From contig NZ_JAIULG010000010.1 of assembly GCF_020169415.1 (NCBI RefSeq), positions 1 to 64,000 on the forward strand: DNA of 64,000 nucleotides, read 5' to 3'. The DNA comes from Tsukamurella sp. M9C (GTDB lineage Bacteria > Actinomycetota > Actinomycetes > Mycobacteriales > Mycobacteriaceae). The notes beneath the pieces were generated by a model that saw nothing but the letters and a program-made list of their open reading frames with translations, was not told the DNA's origin and did not search any database. Both the position numbers and the translations under genes were made by a program. Numbering within the stretch: position 1 is the first letter of the stretch; each line of letters begins with the position of its first letter. Shown here in pieces: positions 51,472 to 60,608 of this stretch.

Positions 51472-52155
51472 CTACGCCAACACCCGCTGAATCGCCCGAC
51501 AGATCGCGTCGACCACGCCGTCGCCGTCGAAGGCCGCAGCAAAACCAGAGCCGACGGCACCGTCGGACCGCAGGCCGATGACGGACTCCACGAGCCGGAA
51601 CGGCAGGAGCACACGCGGGTCGCCGTCGTCGCCCAGAACAGCGGCGGCCAGGGAGCGATAGTGCGAGGCCAGCTCCGCCCGGTCGGCGCGGAACTCGGCG
51701 AACTCGTCGGCCGCCAGCTCGGGCAGGTGGTAGAGCGCACCCAGGTTGTACCGAGCCGCCAGCAGCTGCCCGGCGTCGGACCGGGCCAACGTCAGTAGGC
51801 GGTCCAGAGGCGAACCGTCGGCAGAGACCACGGAGCGTGCGAGTGCGAGCGGTGCCTGCACCGTCGCCTCCAGGAGCGCGGTCAGGATCTCGCCCTTGGT
51901 GGGGAAGTAGTGGTACAGCGAGGCCTGCCGGATGCCCACGGCCTCGGCGATCTGCCGCGTCGAGGTGGCCGCGTACCCGCGCTGCGTGAACAGCTCGGCC
52001 GCCGCGTCGAGGATCTCGTCGACGGCGGTGGCGCCGGGCCGGCGCGGGTCGTTCGCCCGCGGACGCCCCCGCTTACCTGCGGTTTCCGCCCCGCCGCCGG
52101 CTCCACCGCCGCCCCCGCTGTTCGCCTCCGTCACAGCGGCCAGGCTACCCGCCAC
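51472..52155 (-). CDS. TetR-family regulator of the adjacent nitrogen operon
   Basis: A 227-residue protein. A Gly/Ala/Arg-rich N-terminal tail (residues 1–40) precedes the TetR helix-turn-helix (ILDAAAELFTQRGYAATS, then QIAEAVGIRQASLYHYFPTK). GTG at 52155 is taken, though GTG at 52134, seven codons in, would remove part of the tail. It is divergent from the permease gene of the guanidine/urea operon, with an 113-base gap that contains a palindrome, and very probably controls that operon. Confidence 0.87.
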   Translation of the reverse strand: MAGSLAAVTEANSGGGGGAGGGAETAGKRGRPRANDPRRPGATAVDEILDAAAELFTQRGYAATSTRQIAEAVGIRQASLYHYFPTKGEILTALLEATVQAPLALARSVVSADGSPLDRLLTLARSDAGQLLAARYNLGALYHLPELAADEFAEFRADRAELASHYRSLAAAVLGDDGDPRVLLPFRLVESVIGLRSDGAVGSGFAAAFDGDGVVDAICRAIQRVLA

Positions 52156-52227
52156 GAAACATGTTCGTAGCGCCGGTTTTCCCAGTCCTTACAGCGGGGC
52201 AATCCGGGTGACCCCGGAGAACGGTTT

Positions 52228-52247
52228 TCTATCAACTGACAGATAGA
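52228..52247. promoter_or_regulatory. Candidate TetR operator upstream of nitrogen operon
   Basis: TCTATC and GATAGA are perfect 6-bp arms around an eight-base centre (AACTGACA). The site ends 21 bases before the permease ATG. The TATC..GATA form is frequent among TetR operators. No guanidine-I (ykkC) riboswitch pattern is visible in the 113-base gap. Confidence 0.55.
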
Positions 52248-52268
52248 GCTCCGACAGGGAAGCCGCCC

Positions 52269-53813
52269 ATGACAACCACCCAACCCCGACACCATGATTC
52301 GGACGATCTGGCCCAGCTCGGCTATCAACCGCAGCTGCGCCGCTCGCTCGGGACGTTCGCGTCGTTCGCCGCCGGGTTCTCCTTCGTGTCCATCCTCACC
52401 ACCATCTTCCAGCTGTTCGGCCTCGGCTACTCGCTGGGCGGGGCCGCCTTCTTCTGGACCTGGCCCCTCGTCTACGTCGGCCAGTTCCTCGTGGCGCTGT
52501 GCTTCGCCGAGATGGCTGCCCGCTACCCGATCTCCGGCGCGATCTACCAGTGGTCGCGGCGCCTCGGCGGCGAGGTGGTCGGCTGGTTCGGCGGCTGGTT
52601 CATGATCCTCGCGCAGATCGTCACCGCCGCGGCGGCCGCGATCGCGCTGCAGGTGGTGCTGCCCACCGTGTGGTCGGGCTTCCAGATCATCGGCGACGAC
52701 CCGTCCCTCACCAGCTCCAGCGGCGCGGCCAACGCTGTCCTGCTCGGCACGGTCCTCCTGATCGTCACCACCACCATCAACTGCATCGGCGTGCACTGGA
52801 TGAGCCGCATCAACGCCATCGGCGTCACCTGCGAACTCGTCGGCGTGGTCGCCGTCATCGGCGCCCTCGCGATGCATGCCCAGCGCGGGCCCCAGGTCGT
52901 CTTCGACATTTCGCACGCGACCACGACCAGCTCGGGCGGCTACCTGGGCGCCTTCATCGTCTCCGGCCTCATGGCCGCCTACGTCATGGTCGGCTTCGGC
53001 TCGGCGGGCGAGCTCGCCGAGGAGACCGTCAACCCCCGCCGCGTCGCGCCGCGCACCATCCGATTCGCCCTCACCGCCTCGGCGGTCGGCGGCGGCCTCA
53101 TGCTGATCACCGCCCTCATGGCCGCGCCGACGCTGGGGGAGGAGCTCGCCACCGGCGGCCTGCCCTACGTGCTCCAGTCCGTCCTCGGCTCGTTCTGGGG
53201 CAAGGTCCTCCTGGTCGACGTGGCTGTGGCCGTCTTCATCTGCACGCTCGCCATCCAGACCGCGTGCAGCCGCCTCATCTTCTCCATGGCCCGCGACCAC
53301 CGGCTCCCGTTCTCGGACCAGCTCTCCCGCGTGAACCCGCGCACCCAGGCGCCCGTCGCCCCGGCCGTACTCATCGGCGTCCTCTGCGTCGCCGTCCTGC
53401 TGGTCAACGTGGGCAACCCCGCGATCTTCGCGACCCTCGCCAGCGTGTGCATCGTGCTCATCTACCTCGCCTACCTGTCGGTGACGGTGCCGATGCTCTA
53501 CCAGCGGCTCCGCGGCTGGCCGCACGGCGCCACCGTCCGCGACTCCGAGGGGAAGCCCGTCTTCACCCTGGGCCGCTGGGGAGTGCCGATCAACGCCGCC
53601 GCTGTCCTCTACGGCGGAGCGATGGTGATCAACCTCGCCTGGCCGCGCGCCGAGATCTACGACCCCACAGGCCAATCCCCGCTCCTGCAGTGGGCCGGCC
53701 CGATCACCATCGCGGTCGTCGTCATCGCGGGCATCGCCTGCTTCCCGCGCCGCGCGCACCCGCGCCCCGTCACCGCCGTCCTCCCGAACCTCCCCGCCAC
53801 GAAAGGCATCTGA
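52269..53813 (+). CDS. APC-family permease of guanidine/urea operon
   Basis: A 514-residue protein with about 12 membrane segments. SLGTFASFAAGFSFVSILTT near the start and GFGSAGELAEETVNPRRVAP in the middle are typical of the amino-acid-polyamine-organocation family; this subgroup is annotated as urea-carboxylase-related permease. It likely brings guanidine, urea or a related amine into the cell. First gene of the operon, with AGGGA about 11 bases before the ATG; the next gene begins one base after its stop. Confidence 0.87.
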   Translation: MTTTQPRHHDSDDLAQLGYQPQLRRSLGTFASFAAGFSFVSILTTIFQLFGLGYSLGGAAFFWTWPLVYVGQFLVALCFAEMAARYPISGAIYQWSRRLGGEVVGWFGGWFMILAQIVTAAAAAIALQVVLPTVWSGFQIIGDDPSLTSSSGAANAVLLGTVLLIVTTTINCIGVHWMSRINAIGVTCELVGVVAVIGALAMHAQRGPQVVFDISHATTTSSGGYLGAFIVSGLMAAYVMVGFGSAGELAEETVNPRRVAPRTIRFALTASAVGGGLMLITALMAAPTLGEELATGGLPYVLQSVLGSFWGKVLLVDVAVAVFICTLAIQTACSRLIFSMARDHRLPFSDQLSRVNPRTQAPVAPAVLIGVLCVAVLLVNVGNPAIFATLASVCIVLIYLAYLSVTVPMLYQRLRGWPHGATVRDSEGKPVFTLGRWGVPINAAAVLYGGAMVINLAWPRAEIYDPTGQSPLLQWAGPITIAVVVIAGIACFPRRAHPRPVTAVLPNLPATKGI

Positions 53814-53814
53814 C

Positions 53815-54657
53815 GTGACTGCCATCGCCGAGTCCACCGCCACCACCCAGGGCGCCCGCGACCACGCCCGCGCCCAGGCCGACACCCGCGTCGAAGGCAT
53901 GCCGACGGTGCCCGCCACCGCCTGGCCCGACCCGCCCGCCGGCGTGCCCGCCGACGCCCTCACCTGGGCGGAGACCGTCCCGGGCGGCCGCTACACCTCG
54001 AAGGTGCTGGCGCGCGGCACCCGAATCCGCCTGACCGACACCGTCGGCACCGCCTGCGCGAACATCCTCCTCTGGCGCGCCGACGCCCCCTGGGAACGGC
54101 TCAACGTCGCCGACACCGTCAAGGTGCCGTGGCAGGCCTACATCGGCGCGGGCCACCCGCTGCTCTCCGACCAGGGGCGCGTGCTCGCCACCGTCGTCGC
54201 CGACGACTCCGGCCACCACGACGCCCTCTGCGGCACCACCACGCTCGCCACCAACACCGCCAAGTACGGCGCGGGGGAGGCGCATTCGGACAGCCCCGCC
54301 GGCCGCGAACTGCTCGTGCTCGCCGCCGCCAAGCACGGCCTCACGCCCACCGACGTCGCCCCGTCCGTCTCCTTCTTCCACGGCGTCACCGTGGAGGCCG
54401 ACGGTGCCCTCGCCTCCACCGGCAGCGCGGGGGCGGGCAAGACGGTGGAGCTCGTGCTGCACCTGCCGTGCATCGTCGCCGTCGCGAACACCGCCCACCC
54501 GCTCGACCCGTCGCCGACCTTCGACACCGGCCTGCTTGAGGTGATGGCCTGGCGCGCCGACGACGACCTGGCCGCGCTCGTCGCCGCCACCGACACCGAC
54601 CCCGAATACCAGCGCGCCGTGGCGAACTCCGAGGACGCCCACCGCGCCGCGCGCTGA
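53815..54657 (+). CDS. DUF1989 protein, carboxyguanidine deiminase subunit-like
   Basis: A 280-residue DUF1989 (urea-carboxylase-associated) protein with GTG start. TCANILLW, DDSGHHDALCG and the late HLPCIVA give the Cys/His/Cys zinc set of the family. In characterised systems the two DUF1989 subunits (CgdA/CgdB) deiminate carboxyguanidine to allophanate, which indicates guanidine, not urea, as the true substrate. It is longer than its partner (54686–55285) and follows the permease with a one-base gap. Confidence 0.85.
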   Translation: MTAIAESTATTQGARDHARAQADTRVEGMPTVPATAWPDPPAGVPADALTWAETVPGGRYTSKVLARGTRIRLTDTVGTACANILLWRADAPWERLNVADTVKVPWQAYIGAGHPLLSDQGRVLATVVADDSGHHDALCGTTTLATNTAKYGAGEAHSDSPAGRELLVLAAAKHGLTPTDVAPSVSFFHGVTVEADGALASTGSAGAGKTVELVLHLPCIVAVANTAHPLDPSPTFDTGLLEVMAWRADDDLAALVAATDTDPEYQRAVANSEDAHRAAR

Positions 54658-54685
54658 CCGCCGAAAACCGACCGAAGGACCAACC

Positions 54686-55285
54686 ATGATCGCCACCGTC
54701 ACCCCGCGGGCGCCCTGGTCGGGCATCGTCCCCGCCGGCCACACCCTCACCATGACCGACCTGCACGGCAACCAGGCCGTCGACACCCTCTTCTACGGCG
54801 CGCACGACCACACCGTCCGCTACAGCGCCCAGCAGACGATCCTCGGCCAGGGCAACATCTTCCTGGGCGCCGGAACCGTGATCCGCGACCAGGAGTCGCG
54901 CCCGATGATGACCATCGTCGACGACGAGGTCGGCCACCACGACACCCTCGGCGGCGCCTGCTCCCAGGAGTCCAACACGCTGCGCTACGGCCACCACACC
55001 AAGCACCAGCACGCCTGCGTCGAGAACTTCCTCATCGAGGGCAGCCGGCACGGCCTCGGCAAGCGCGACCTGGTGGGCAACGTCAACTTCTACATGTACG
55101 TCCCCGTGGACCCCGACGGCACGCTCGGCATCGTCGACGGACTCTCCGCCCCGGGGAAGAAGGTGGTGCTCCGCGCCGAGATCGACACCCTCGTGCTGAT
55201 CTCCAACTGCCCGCAGATCAACAACCCCTGCAACGGCTTCGACCCCACCGCCGTCGAACTCGAGATCTCGGAGGCCGCCGCATGA
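54686..55285 (+). CDS. DUF1989 protein, second deiminase subunit-like
   Basis: A 199-residue DUF1989 protein. GNQAVDTLFYG, DDEVGHHDTLGGACSQESN and LISNCPQINNPCN carry the family's metal and active-site residues. It pairs with the preceding 280-residue protein, as CgdA and CgdB do, to form a heteromeric deiminase. Its stop overlaps the next gene's ATG by four bases. Confidence 0.85.
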   Translation: MIATVTPRAPWSGIVPAGHTLTMTDLHGNQAVDTLFYGAHDHTVRYSAQQTILGQGNIFLGAGTVIRDQESRPMMTIVDDEVGHHDTLGGACSQESNTLRYGHHTKHQHACVENFLIEGSRHGLGKRDLVGNVNFYMYVPVDPDGTLGIVDGLSAPGKKVVLRAEIDTLVLISNCPQINNPCNGFDPTAVELEISEAAA

Positions 55286-57273
55286 CGACCCTCACCGTTA
55301 TCCGCCCCGGCCCGATGACCACCGTGCAGGACTGGCCCGGCCGCGCCGGCTACTGGTCGATCGGGGTCCCGCCGTCCGGCCCGATGGACGACCTCTCCTT
55401 CCGCCTCGCCAACCTGGCCGTCGGCAACGACGAGGGCGCACCGGAATTCGAGTGCACCCTCGGCGGCCTCGCCGTCACCGTCGACGAACCCACCACCGTC
55501 GCGGTCACGGGCGCCCCCGTCACGGTCACCGTCGACGGGACGCCCGTCCCCACCTGGGCGCCCGTCGAACTCTTGCCAGGGCAGCAGCTCGCCGTCGGCG
55601 CCACCGGATCGCTCGGCATGCGCGTGTACCTCGCCGTCCGCGGCGGGGTGACGGTGCCCGAGTACCTCGGCAGCGCCTCGACGTTCACGCTGGGGAAGTT
55701 CGGCGGCCACGACGGCCGGACCCTCGCCGCCGGCGACGAACTGCCCCTCGGCACCGCCGCCGTCACCGCCCCGCGCCGCATCCTCGACGACGAGGTCCCC
55801 GCGTTCACCACCCAGTGGCAGCTCGCGGTCACCGTCGGACCGCACTCCGCCCCCGAGTACTTCACCGATGCCGACATCGCGACCCTCTACGGCACGGCCT
55901 ACGAGGTGCACTTCAACTCCGACCGCACCGGCGTCCGGCTCATCGGCCCCAAGCCCGAGTGGGCCCGCCCCGACGGCGGCGAGGCCGGCCTGCACCCGTC
56001 GAACATCCACGACAACGCGTATTCCGTGGGCGCACTGGACTTCACCGGCGACACCCCGATCCTGCTGGGCCCCGACGGCCCCAGCCTGGGCGGCTTCGTC
56101 TGCCCGGTCACCGTGACCACGGCCGATCGCTGGAAGCTGGGGCAGCTCCGCCCCGGCGATGCCGTGCGTTTCGTCCCCGTCCGCGCCGCCGCGGCCGCCT
56201 CGCCCGGCGCCGTCGGCACCGCACGGCGCGCGAACCTGCCCGTCGTGCTGTCCGCCGGCGGCGACGCCGACGACGGCGTCCTCGCCCGCTCCATGACGGC
56301 CGACGCCGAAACCACCATCACCTACCGCCGCTCGGGCGACGACAACATCCTCGTCGAGTACGGCGCCATGACACTGGACCTGGAGTCGCGGGCCCGCGTC
56401 CACGCGCTCGAGCAGCGGCTGCGCGCCGAATCTCCGCGGGGCCTGATCGATCTCACCGCCGGCGTGCGCAGCCTGCAGGTGAAGTTCGACCCGACCGCGC
56501 TGAGCCAGCCCGCGGCCCTCGATTGGATCCGCGAGGCGGAGTCGCAGCTCCCCGCCGCGGACGACATGATCGTGCCGAGCCGCACCGTCTCCCTGCCGCT
56601 CTCCTGGGACGACCCGAGCACCCGTGAGGCGATCGAGCGGTACGTCCTCGGCGTCCGCGGCGACGCTCCGTGGTGCCCGTGGAACATCGAGTTCATCCGC
56701 CGCATGAACGGCCTCCGTTCCGTCGAGGACGTGCAGCGGATCGTCTTCGACGCCTCGTACCTCGTGCTGGGCCTCGGCGACGTGTACCTCGGTGCGCCCG
56801 TGGCCGTCCCGCTCGACCCGCGGCACCGCCTGGTGACCACCAAGTACAACCCCGCGCGCACCTGGACGCCGGAGAACGCCGTCGGCATCGGCGGCGCGTA
56901 CCTGTGCATCTACGGCATGGAGGGGCCCGGCGGCTACCAGTTCGTGGGCCGGACGACGCAGGTGTGGAACCACCGGCACCCGCTCAGGGCGGGCGGCTTC
57001 GAGCCCGAACACCCCTGGCTGCTGCGGCACTTCGACCGGATCAGCTGGTATCCCGTCGGCACCGAGGAGCTCGCGGACCTGCGCGCCGACACAGCCGCCG
57101 GCCGCGGCTCCGTCGACATCACGCCCGGATCCTTCTCGCTCTCCGCGCACCGCGCCTTCCTGGCCCGCGAGGCCGACGACATCGCCCGGGTACGGTCCGC
57201 GATGGAGATCGCCCGCGACGAGGAGCGCGGCCGGTGGGCGGCCGCCGGCGAGTTCACGAGGAGCGCAGCATGA
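55282..57273 (+). CDS. Guanidine/urea carboxylase reduced to its carboxyltransferase half
   Basis: A 663-residue protein. It begins at once with the KipA-like (AHS2) domain (TTVQDWPGRAGYWSIGVPPSGPMDD, about residues 1–300), followed by a KipI-like (AHS1) domain (ITYRRSGDDNILVEYGAMTLDL to GYQFVGRTTQVWN, about 350–590) and a helical tail. Normal urea/guanidine carboxylases are near 1200 residues, with a biotin carboxylase at the N-terminus and a biotin carrier at the C-terminus; both are missing here, and no MKM biotin motif exists. The start overlaps the previous stop and the end overlaps allophanate hydrolase by four bases each, so the gene is not truncated. The carboxylated biotin must come from a separate subunit. 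Confidence 0.82.
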   Translation: MTTLTVIRPGPMTTVQDWPGRAGYWSIGVPPSGPMDDLSFRLANLAVGNDEGAPEFECTLGGLAVTVDEPTTVAVTGAPVTVTVDGTPVPTWAPVELLPGQQLAVGATGSLGMRVYLAVRGGVTVPEYLGSASTFTLGKFGGHDGRTLAAGDELPLGTAAVTAPRRILDDEVPAFTTQWQLAVTVGPHSAPEYFTDADIATLYGTAYEVHFNSDRTGVRLIGPKPEWARPDGGEAGLHPSNIHDNAYSVGALDFTGDTPILLGPDGPSLGGFVCPVTVTTADRWKLGQLRPGDAVRFVPVRAAAAASPGAVGTARRANLPVVLSAGGDADDGVLARSMTADAETTITYRRSGDDNILVEYGAMTLDLESRARVHALEQRLRAESPRGLIDLTAGVRSLQVKFDPTALSQPAALDWIREAESQLPAADDMIVPSRTVSLPLSWDDPSTREAIERYVLGVRGDAPWCPWNIEFIRRMNGLRSVEDVQRIVFDASYLVLGLGDVYLGAPVAVPLDPRHRLVTTKYNPARTWTPENAVGIGGAYLCIYGMEGPGGYQFVGRTTQVWNHRHPLRAGGFEPEHPWLLRHFDRISWYPVGTEELADLRADTAAGRGSVDITPGSFSLSAHRAFLAREADDIARVRSAMEIARDEERGRWAAAGEFTRSAA

Positions 57274-58916
57274 CCCGCGTCGCCGACATCTACCGGCGCA
57301 TCGCCGCCGACGACCGCCCCGAGGCCTTCCTCTCCCTGCGCCCCGAGGAGGAGGTCGCCGCCGAGTACACCGCATCGCTCGCCGCGGGCGGGCCGCTCGC
57401 GGGCATCGTCCTCGCCGTGAAGGACAACGTCGACGTGGCAGGTCTGCCGACCACCGCCGCCTGCCCCGGCTACGCCTACCGTCCCGAGACCGACGCCGCA
57501 GCCGTCGCCGCTCTGCGCGCCGCCGGCGCGGTGGTGATCGGCAAGACGAACCTCGACCAGTTCGCCACCGGCCTCGTCGGCACCCGCAGCCCCTACGGCG
57601 CCGTCCGGGATTCCCGGCGACCCGAACACGTCTCGGGAGGGTCGAGCTCCGGATCGGCCGTCGCCGTGGCCCTCGACTACGCCGACATCGCCATCGGCAC
57701 CGACACCGCGGGCTCGGGCCGCGTGCCGGCCGGGCTGCAGGGCATCGTCGGCATCAAGCCGACGATCGGCGTCGTCGGCACCGACGGGGTCGTGCCCGCG
57801 TGCGCGTCGTACGACTGCGTCACGGTGTTCGCCCGCGACGTCACCACGGCGAACCTCGCCATGTCGGTCATGGGCGCCACCGGCACCCGCCGGTGGGCCG
57901 CCGACACCCCGTTCGCCGCCGCACCCGACGCGGCGCTCGCGATCCCCGCCGAGCTCCCCGCCCTACCCACTGCCTGGCGGGAGGCCTTCGACGGTGCCGT
58001 CGCCCGCGCCGAGGCGGCCGGGCTGCGGGTCAAGCCCGTCGACGTCTCCGAGCTGCTCGCCGCCGCCAAGCTCCTGTACGACGGCGCGCTGGTCGCCGAG
58101 CGGTACAGCGCGGTGGGCGGATTCGTCACCGCGGCGGGCGACGACGCGGGACTGGACCCGACGGTGGCCGGCATCGTGCGCGCCGCGCGCGACCTTCCCG
58201 CGCACCGTCTGGCCTCCGACCAGGCCGAGCTGCGCGCCGTCGCCGCGCGCGCCGCGGCGCTGTTCGACGGCTTCGCCGGGCTCATGGTGCCCACCGCGCC
58301 GCGCCACCCGACCCTCGCCGAGGTGGCCGCCGACCCGGTCGGGGTGAACGCGGAGCTGGGGACCTACACCAACTTCTGCAACCTCCTCGACCTGTGCGGC
58401 GTCGCCGTCCCGGCGGGGGAGACCGCCGACGGCGCGCAGTTCGGCATCACGGTGCTGGCTCCTGCGGGCCACGACGGGGTCGCGCTTGACCTCGCGGCTC
58501 GGATCACCGGCGCGCAGCCCGTGGCGCCGTGGAACCTCGACCTCGCCGGCGCGGTGGACCTGGCGGTCTTCGGCGCGCACCTGCGTGGACAGCCGCTCGA
58601 GCACGAGCTGACCTCGCTCGGGGCGTACTGGGCGGGGGAGATCCGGACCGCCGACGAGTACCGGCTGGTGGAGCTCGCGACGACGCCGCCCAAGCCGGGC
58701 CTCGTCCACGACACCGACCACGGCCGCGGCATCCGCGGCGAGCTCTGGCGACTCGCACCCGCGGCGCTGGGAACCTTCCTCACCCGGCTGCCCGCACCCA
58801 TGACGCTCGGCTCGGTGGTGCTCGACGACGGCAGCACCGTGGTCGGCTTCGGCTGCCAGGCCTCGGCGCTGAGCGACGCGCGGGAGCTCGACGTGGACCA
58901 CTGGCTCGATCGATGA
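57270..58916 (+). CDS. atzF: Allophanate hydrolase
   Basis: A 548-residue amidase-signature enzyme. The catalytic triad is visible as VKDNVD (Lys), GGSSSGSAVA (cis-Ser) and GTDTAGSGRVPA (nucleophile Ser). The C-terminal domain (about 450–548) matches the small AtzF domain that decarboxylates the intermediate. It converts allophanate to two ammonia and two CO2, the last step of the pathway. Start overlaps the carboxylase stop by four bases. It closes the operon; a 155-base gap follows. Confidence 0.93.
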   Translation: MTRVADIYRRIAADDRPEAFLSLRPEEEVAAEYTASLAAGGPLAGIVLAVKDNVDVAGLPTTAACPGYAYRPETDAAAVAALRAAGAVVIGKTNLDQFATGLVGTRSPYGAVRDSRRPEHVSGGSSSGSAVAVALDYADIAIGTDTAGSGRVPAGLQGIVGIKPTIGVVGTDGVVPACASYDCVTVFARDVTTANLAMSVMGATGTRRWAADTPFAAAPDAALAIPAELPALPTAWREAFDGAVARAEAAGLRVKPVDVSELLAAAKLLYDGALVAERYSAVGGFVTAAGDDAGLDPTVAGIVRAARDLPAHRLASDQAELRAVAARAAALFDGFAGLMVPTAPRHPTLAEVAADPVGVNAELGTYTNFCNLLDLCGVAVPAGETADGAQFGITVLAPAGHDGVALDLAARITGAQPVAPWNLDLAGAVDLAVFGAHLRGQPLEHELTSLGAYWAGEIRTADEYRLVELATTPPKPGLVHDTDHGRGIRGELWRLAPAALGTFLTRLPAPMTLGSVVLDDGSTVVGFGCQASALSDARELDVDHWLDR

Positions 58917-59071
58917 TCGGAATCGGCTGCGGGGCAAAGCTCTCACCGCAGGGAGGGAGTTCTGCGCGTTTCGCGCATTCTGCTCTTTACTGAGATTTTC
59001 CGTTTCGGTCAGGCGCCGTTTGCGCGGCGATAATCTGGCGTCCTCATCAGCTCGACGAGGAGGCCACGGTC

Positions 59072-60097
59072 GTGACGGACAGCTCGGACGAAGCGGGACG
59101 GACGAAAAGTCCACCGGGACAGCGCAACATGGTCGCGCTTGCCATCTACGCGATCATCGTCGTCGTGGTGGTCTCCATGGCGGTCTTCTACTCCTTCCAA
59201 CGCGGCGGCCTCTCCGCCGACATCCGTAACAAGGCCACACTGATCGCGCCCGCCGGCGCGGGCGGCGGCTGGGACCTCGTCATGCGCGAGGCGCAGGCGA
59301 TCATGCGGGAGCAGAAGATCGCCACCAACATCCAGGTCGTCAACGTGCCCGGCGCCGCGGGCACCATCGGCCTGTCCCGGCTGCACTCGATGCCGGGCCG
59401 CGCCGACGTCGTCATGGTCGGCGGCACCGGCCTCGTCGCGGGCGTCCAGCAGACCAAGTCCGCGGTGACGATGACCGACGTGACCCCGGTCGCGCGGATC
59501 TTCGAGGAATACGACGTGCTCGTCGTCCCCGCGAACTCCCCGTACAAGTCCGTCGACGACCTGGTCGCGGCCTGGAAGAGCAACCCGCACTCGATCCCGT
59601 TCACCGGCGGCGGCAGCTTCGACCAGCTCGTCATGGCCCAGTTCGCCAAGGCCGCCGGGATCGACCCGAAGAACACCACCTACATCCCCAAGGCCGGCGG
59701 CGGCGAGGTCGCCCAGGCCCTGGTCACCGGCACCGCGAAGGCCGCCTTCTCGGGCTACGCCGACCTCATCGACCAGATCCAGTCCGGCCGCCTCCGCGGC
59801 CTCGCCATGGCGGCCAAGGAGCCCCTCGACGGCGTGGACTTCCCGACGCTGCGCCAGCTCGGTTACGACGTGACCCTCGCCAACTGGCGCGCCCTGTTCG
59901 GTCCGCCCGGCATCTCCCCGGCGGACGTGAAGAACATCCGCGACGTCTTCGACGAGGTCATGCGCACTCAGGATTGGGCCGACGCCGAACGCAACAACAA
60001 GTGGACCAGGGCCTGGCTCGAGGGCCCGGACCTGACCACCTTCATCGCCGACGAGGATCGCGTCATCGCCGGCCTGTACAAGGAGCTGGGCAAATGA
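59072..60097 (+). CDS. tctC: TctC-type tripartite tricarboxylate transporter solute-binding protein
   Basis: A 341-residue protein with GTG start and AGGAGG about ten bases upstream. One membrane segment (about 26–46, VALAIYAIIVVVVVSMAVFY) works as a signal anchor, then the Bug/TctC fold: IAPAGAGGGWDLVMREAQ, VVNVPGAAGTIGLSRL and FTGGGSFDQLVMAQFAKAAGI. It binds a carboxylate outside the membrane and delivers it to TctAB. It overlaps tctB by four bases. The cargo is not known; citrate and tricarballylate are examples in the family. Confidence 0.9.
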   Translation: MTDSSDEAGRTKSPPGQRNMVALAIYAIIVVVVVSMAVFYSFQRGGLSADIRNKATLIAPAGAGGGWDLVMREAQAIMREQKIATNIQVVNVPGAAGTIGLSRLHSMPGRADVVMVGGTGLVAGVQQTKSAVTMTDVTPVARIFEEYDVLVVPANSPYKSVDDLVAAWKSNPHSIPFTGGGSFDQLVMAQFAKAAGIDPKNTTYIPKAGGGEVAQALVTGTAKAAFSGYADLIDQIQSGRLRGLAMAAKEPLDGVDFPTLRQLGYDVTLANWRALFGPPGISPADVKNIRDVFDEVMRTQDWADAERNNKWTRAWLEGPDLTTFIADEDRVIAGLYKELGK

Positions 60098-60606
60098 CCG
60101 CGCAGGCAGACGAAGCGGACGCCGCGGCCAAGGGCACGGGCAACGGGCTCGGCGCGCTCGTCGTCCCCGCGATCCTGGCAATCGCCAGCACCCTCGTGGT
60201 GATCGGCAACCTCACCATGGACGTGCAGTCCGACGACAGCCCCGGCCCGACGTTCTTCCCGTGGCTCCTCGCGATCGTCGGCTACGCGCTCGCCGCCGCT
60301 CTCGCGGTGCACTTCGTCCGCAACCCGGACGAGCTGGCGCGCTCGGAGACGAAGTTCCGTACCTACACCGACTGGGCCGCCGCCGGCTGGCTCATCGGCG
60401 GACTCATCGCCTTCGCGGTGCTCCTCGACGTGCTCGGCTGGATCCTGGCCGCCGCGCTCCTGTTCTGGTGCGTGACACGGGCCTTCAACAGCAAGCGGCC
60501 GCTCTTCGACGTCTCCGTCGGGCTGCTGCTCTCCAGCCTCGTCTTCCTGATCTTCGGCGTCCTGCTGGACGTTCCGCTCCCGTCCGGAATCCTGGGAGGA
60601 CTGTAA
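60094..60606 (+). CDS. tctB: TctB small membrane subunit
   Basis: A 170-residue protein with four hydrophobic segments, PGPTFFPWLLAIVGYAL being the typical TctB pattern. It is the small subunit of the tripartite tricarboxylate transporter and bridges binding protein and TctA. Coupled to tctC by an ATGA overlap; tctA begins two bases later. Confidence 0.9.
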   Translation: MTAQADEADAAAKGTGNGLGALVVPAILAIASTLVVIGNLTMDVQSDDSPGPTFFPWLLAIVGYALAAALAVHFVRNPDELARSETKFRTYTDWAAAGWLIGGLIAFAVLLDVLGWILAAALLFWCVTRAFNSKRPLFDVSVGLLLSSLVFLIFGVLLDVPLPSGILGGL

Positions 60607-60608
60607 CC

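Noticed and set aside
52156-52268. Guanidine-I (ykkC) riboswitch upstream of the nitrogen operon
   Set aside because: The leader is short, and I could not find the conserved ACGG/GGGA elements; a TetR-type palindrome is there instead.
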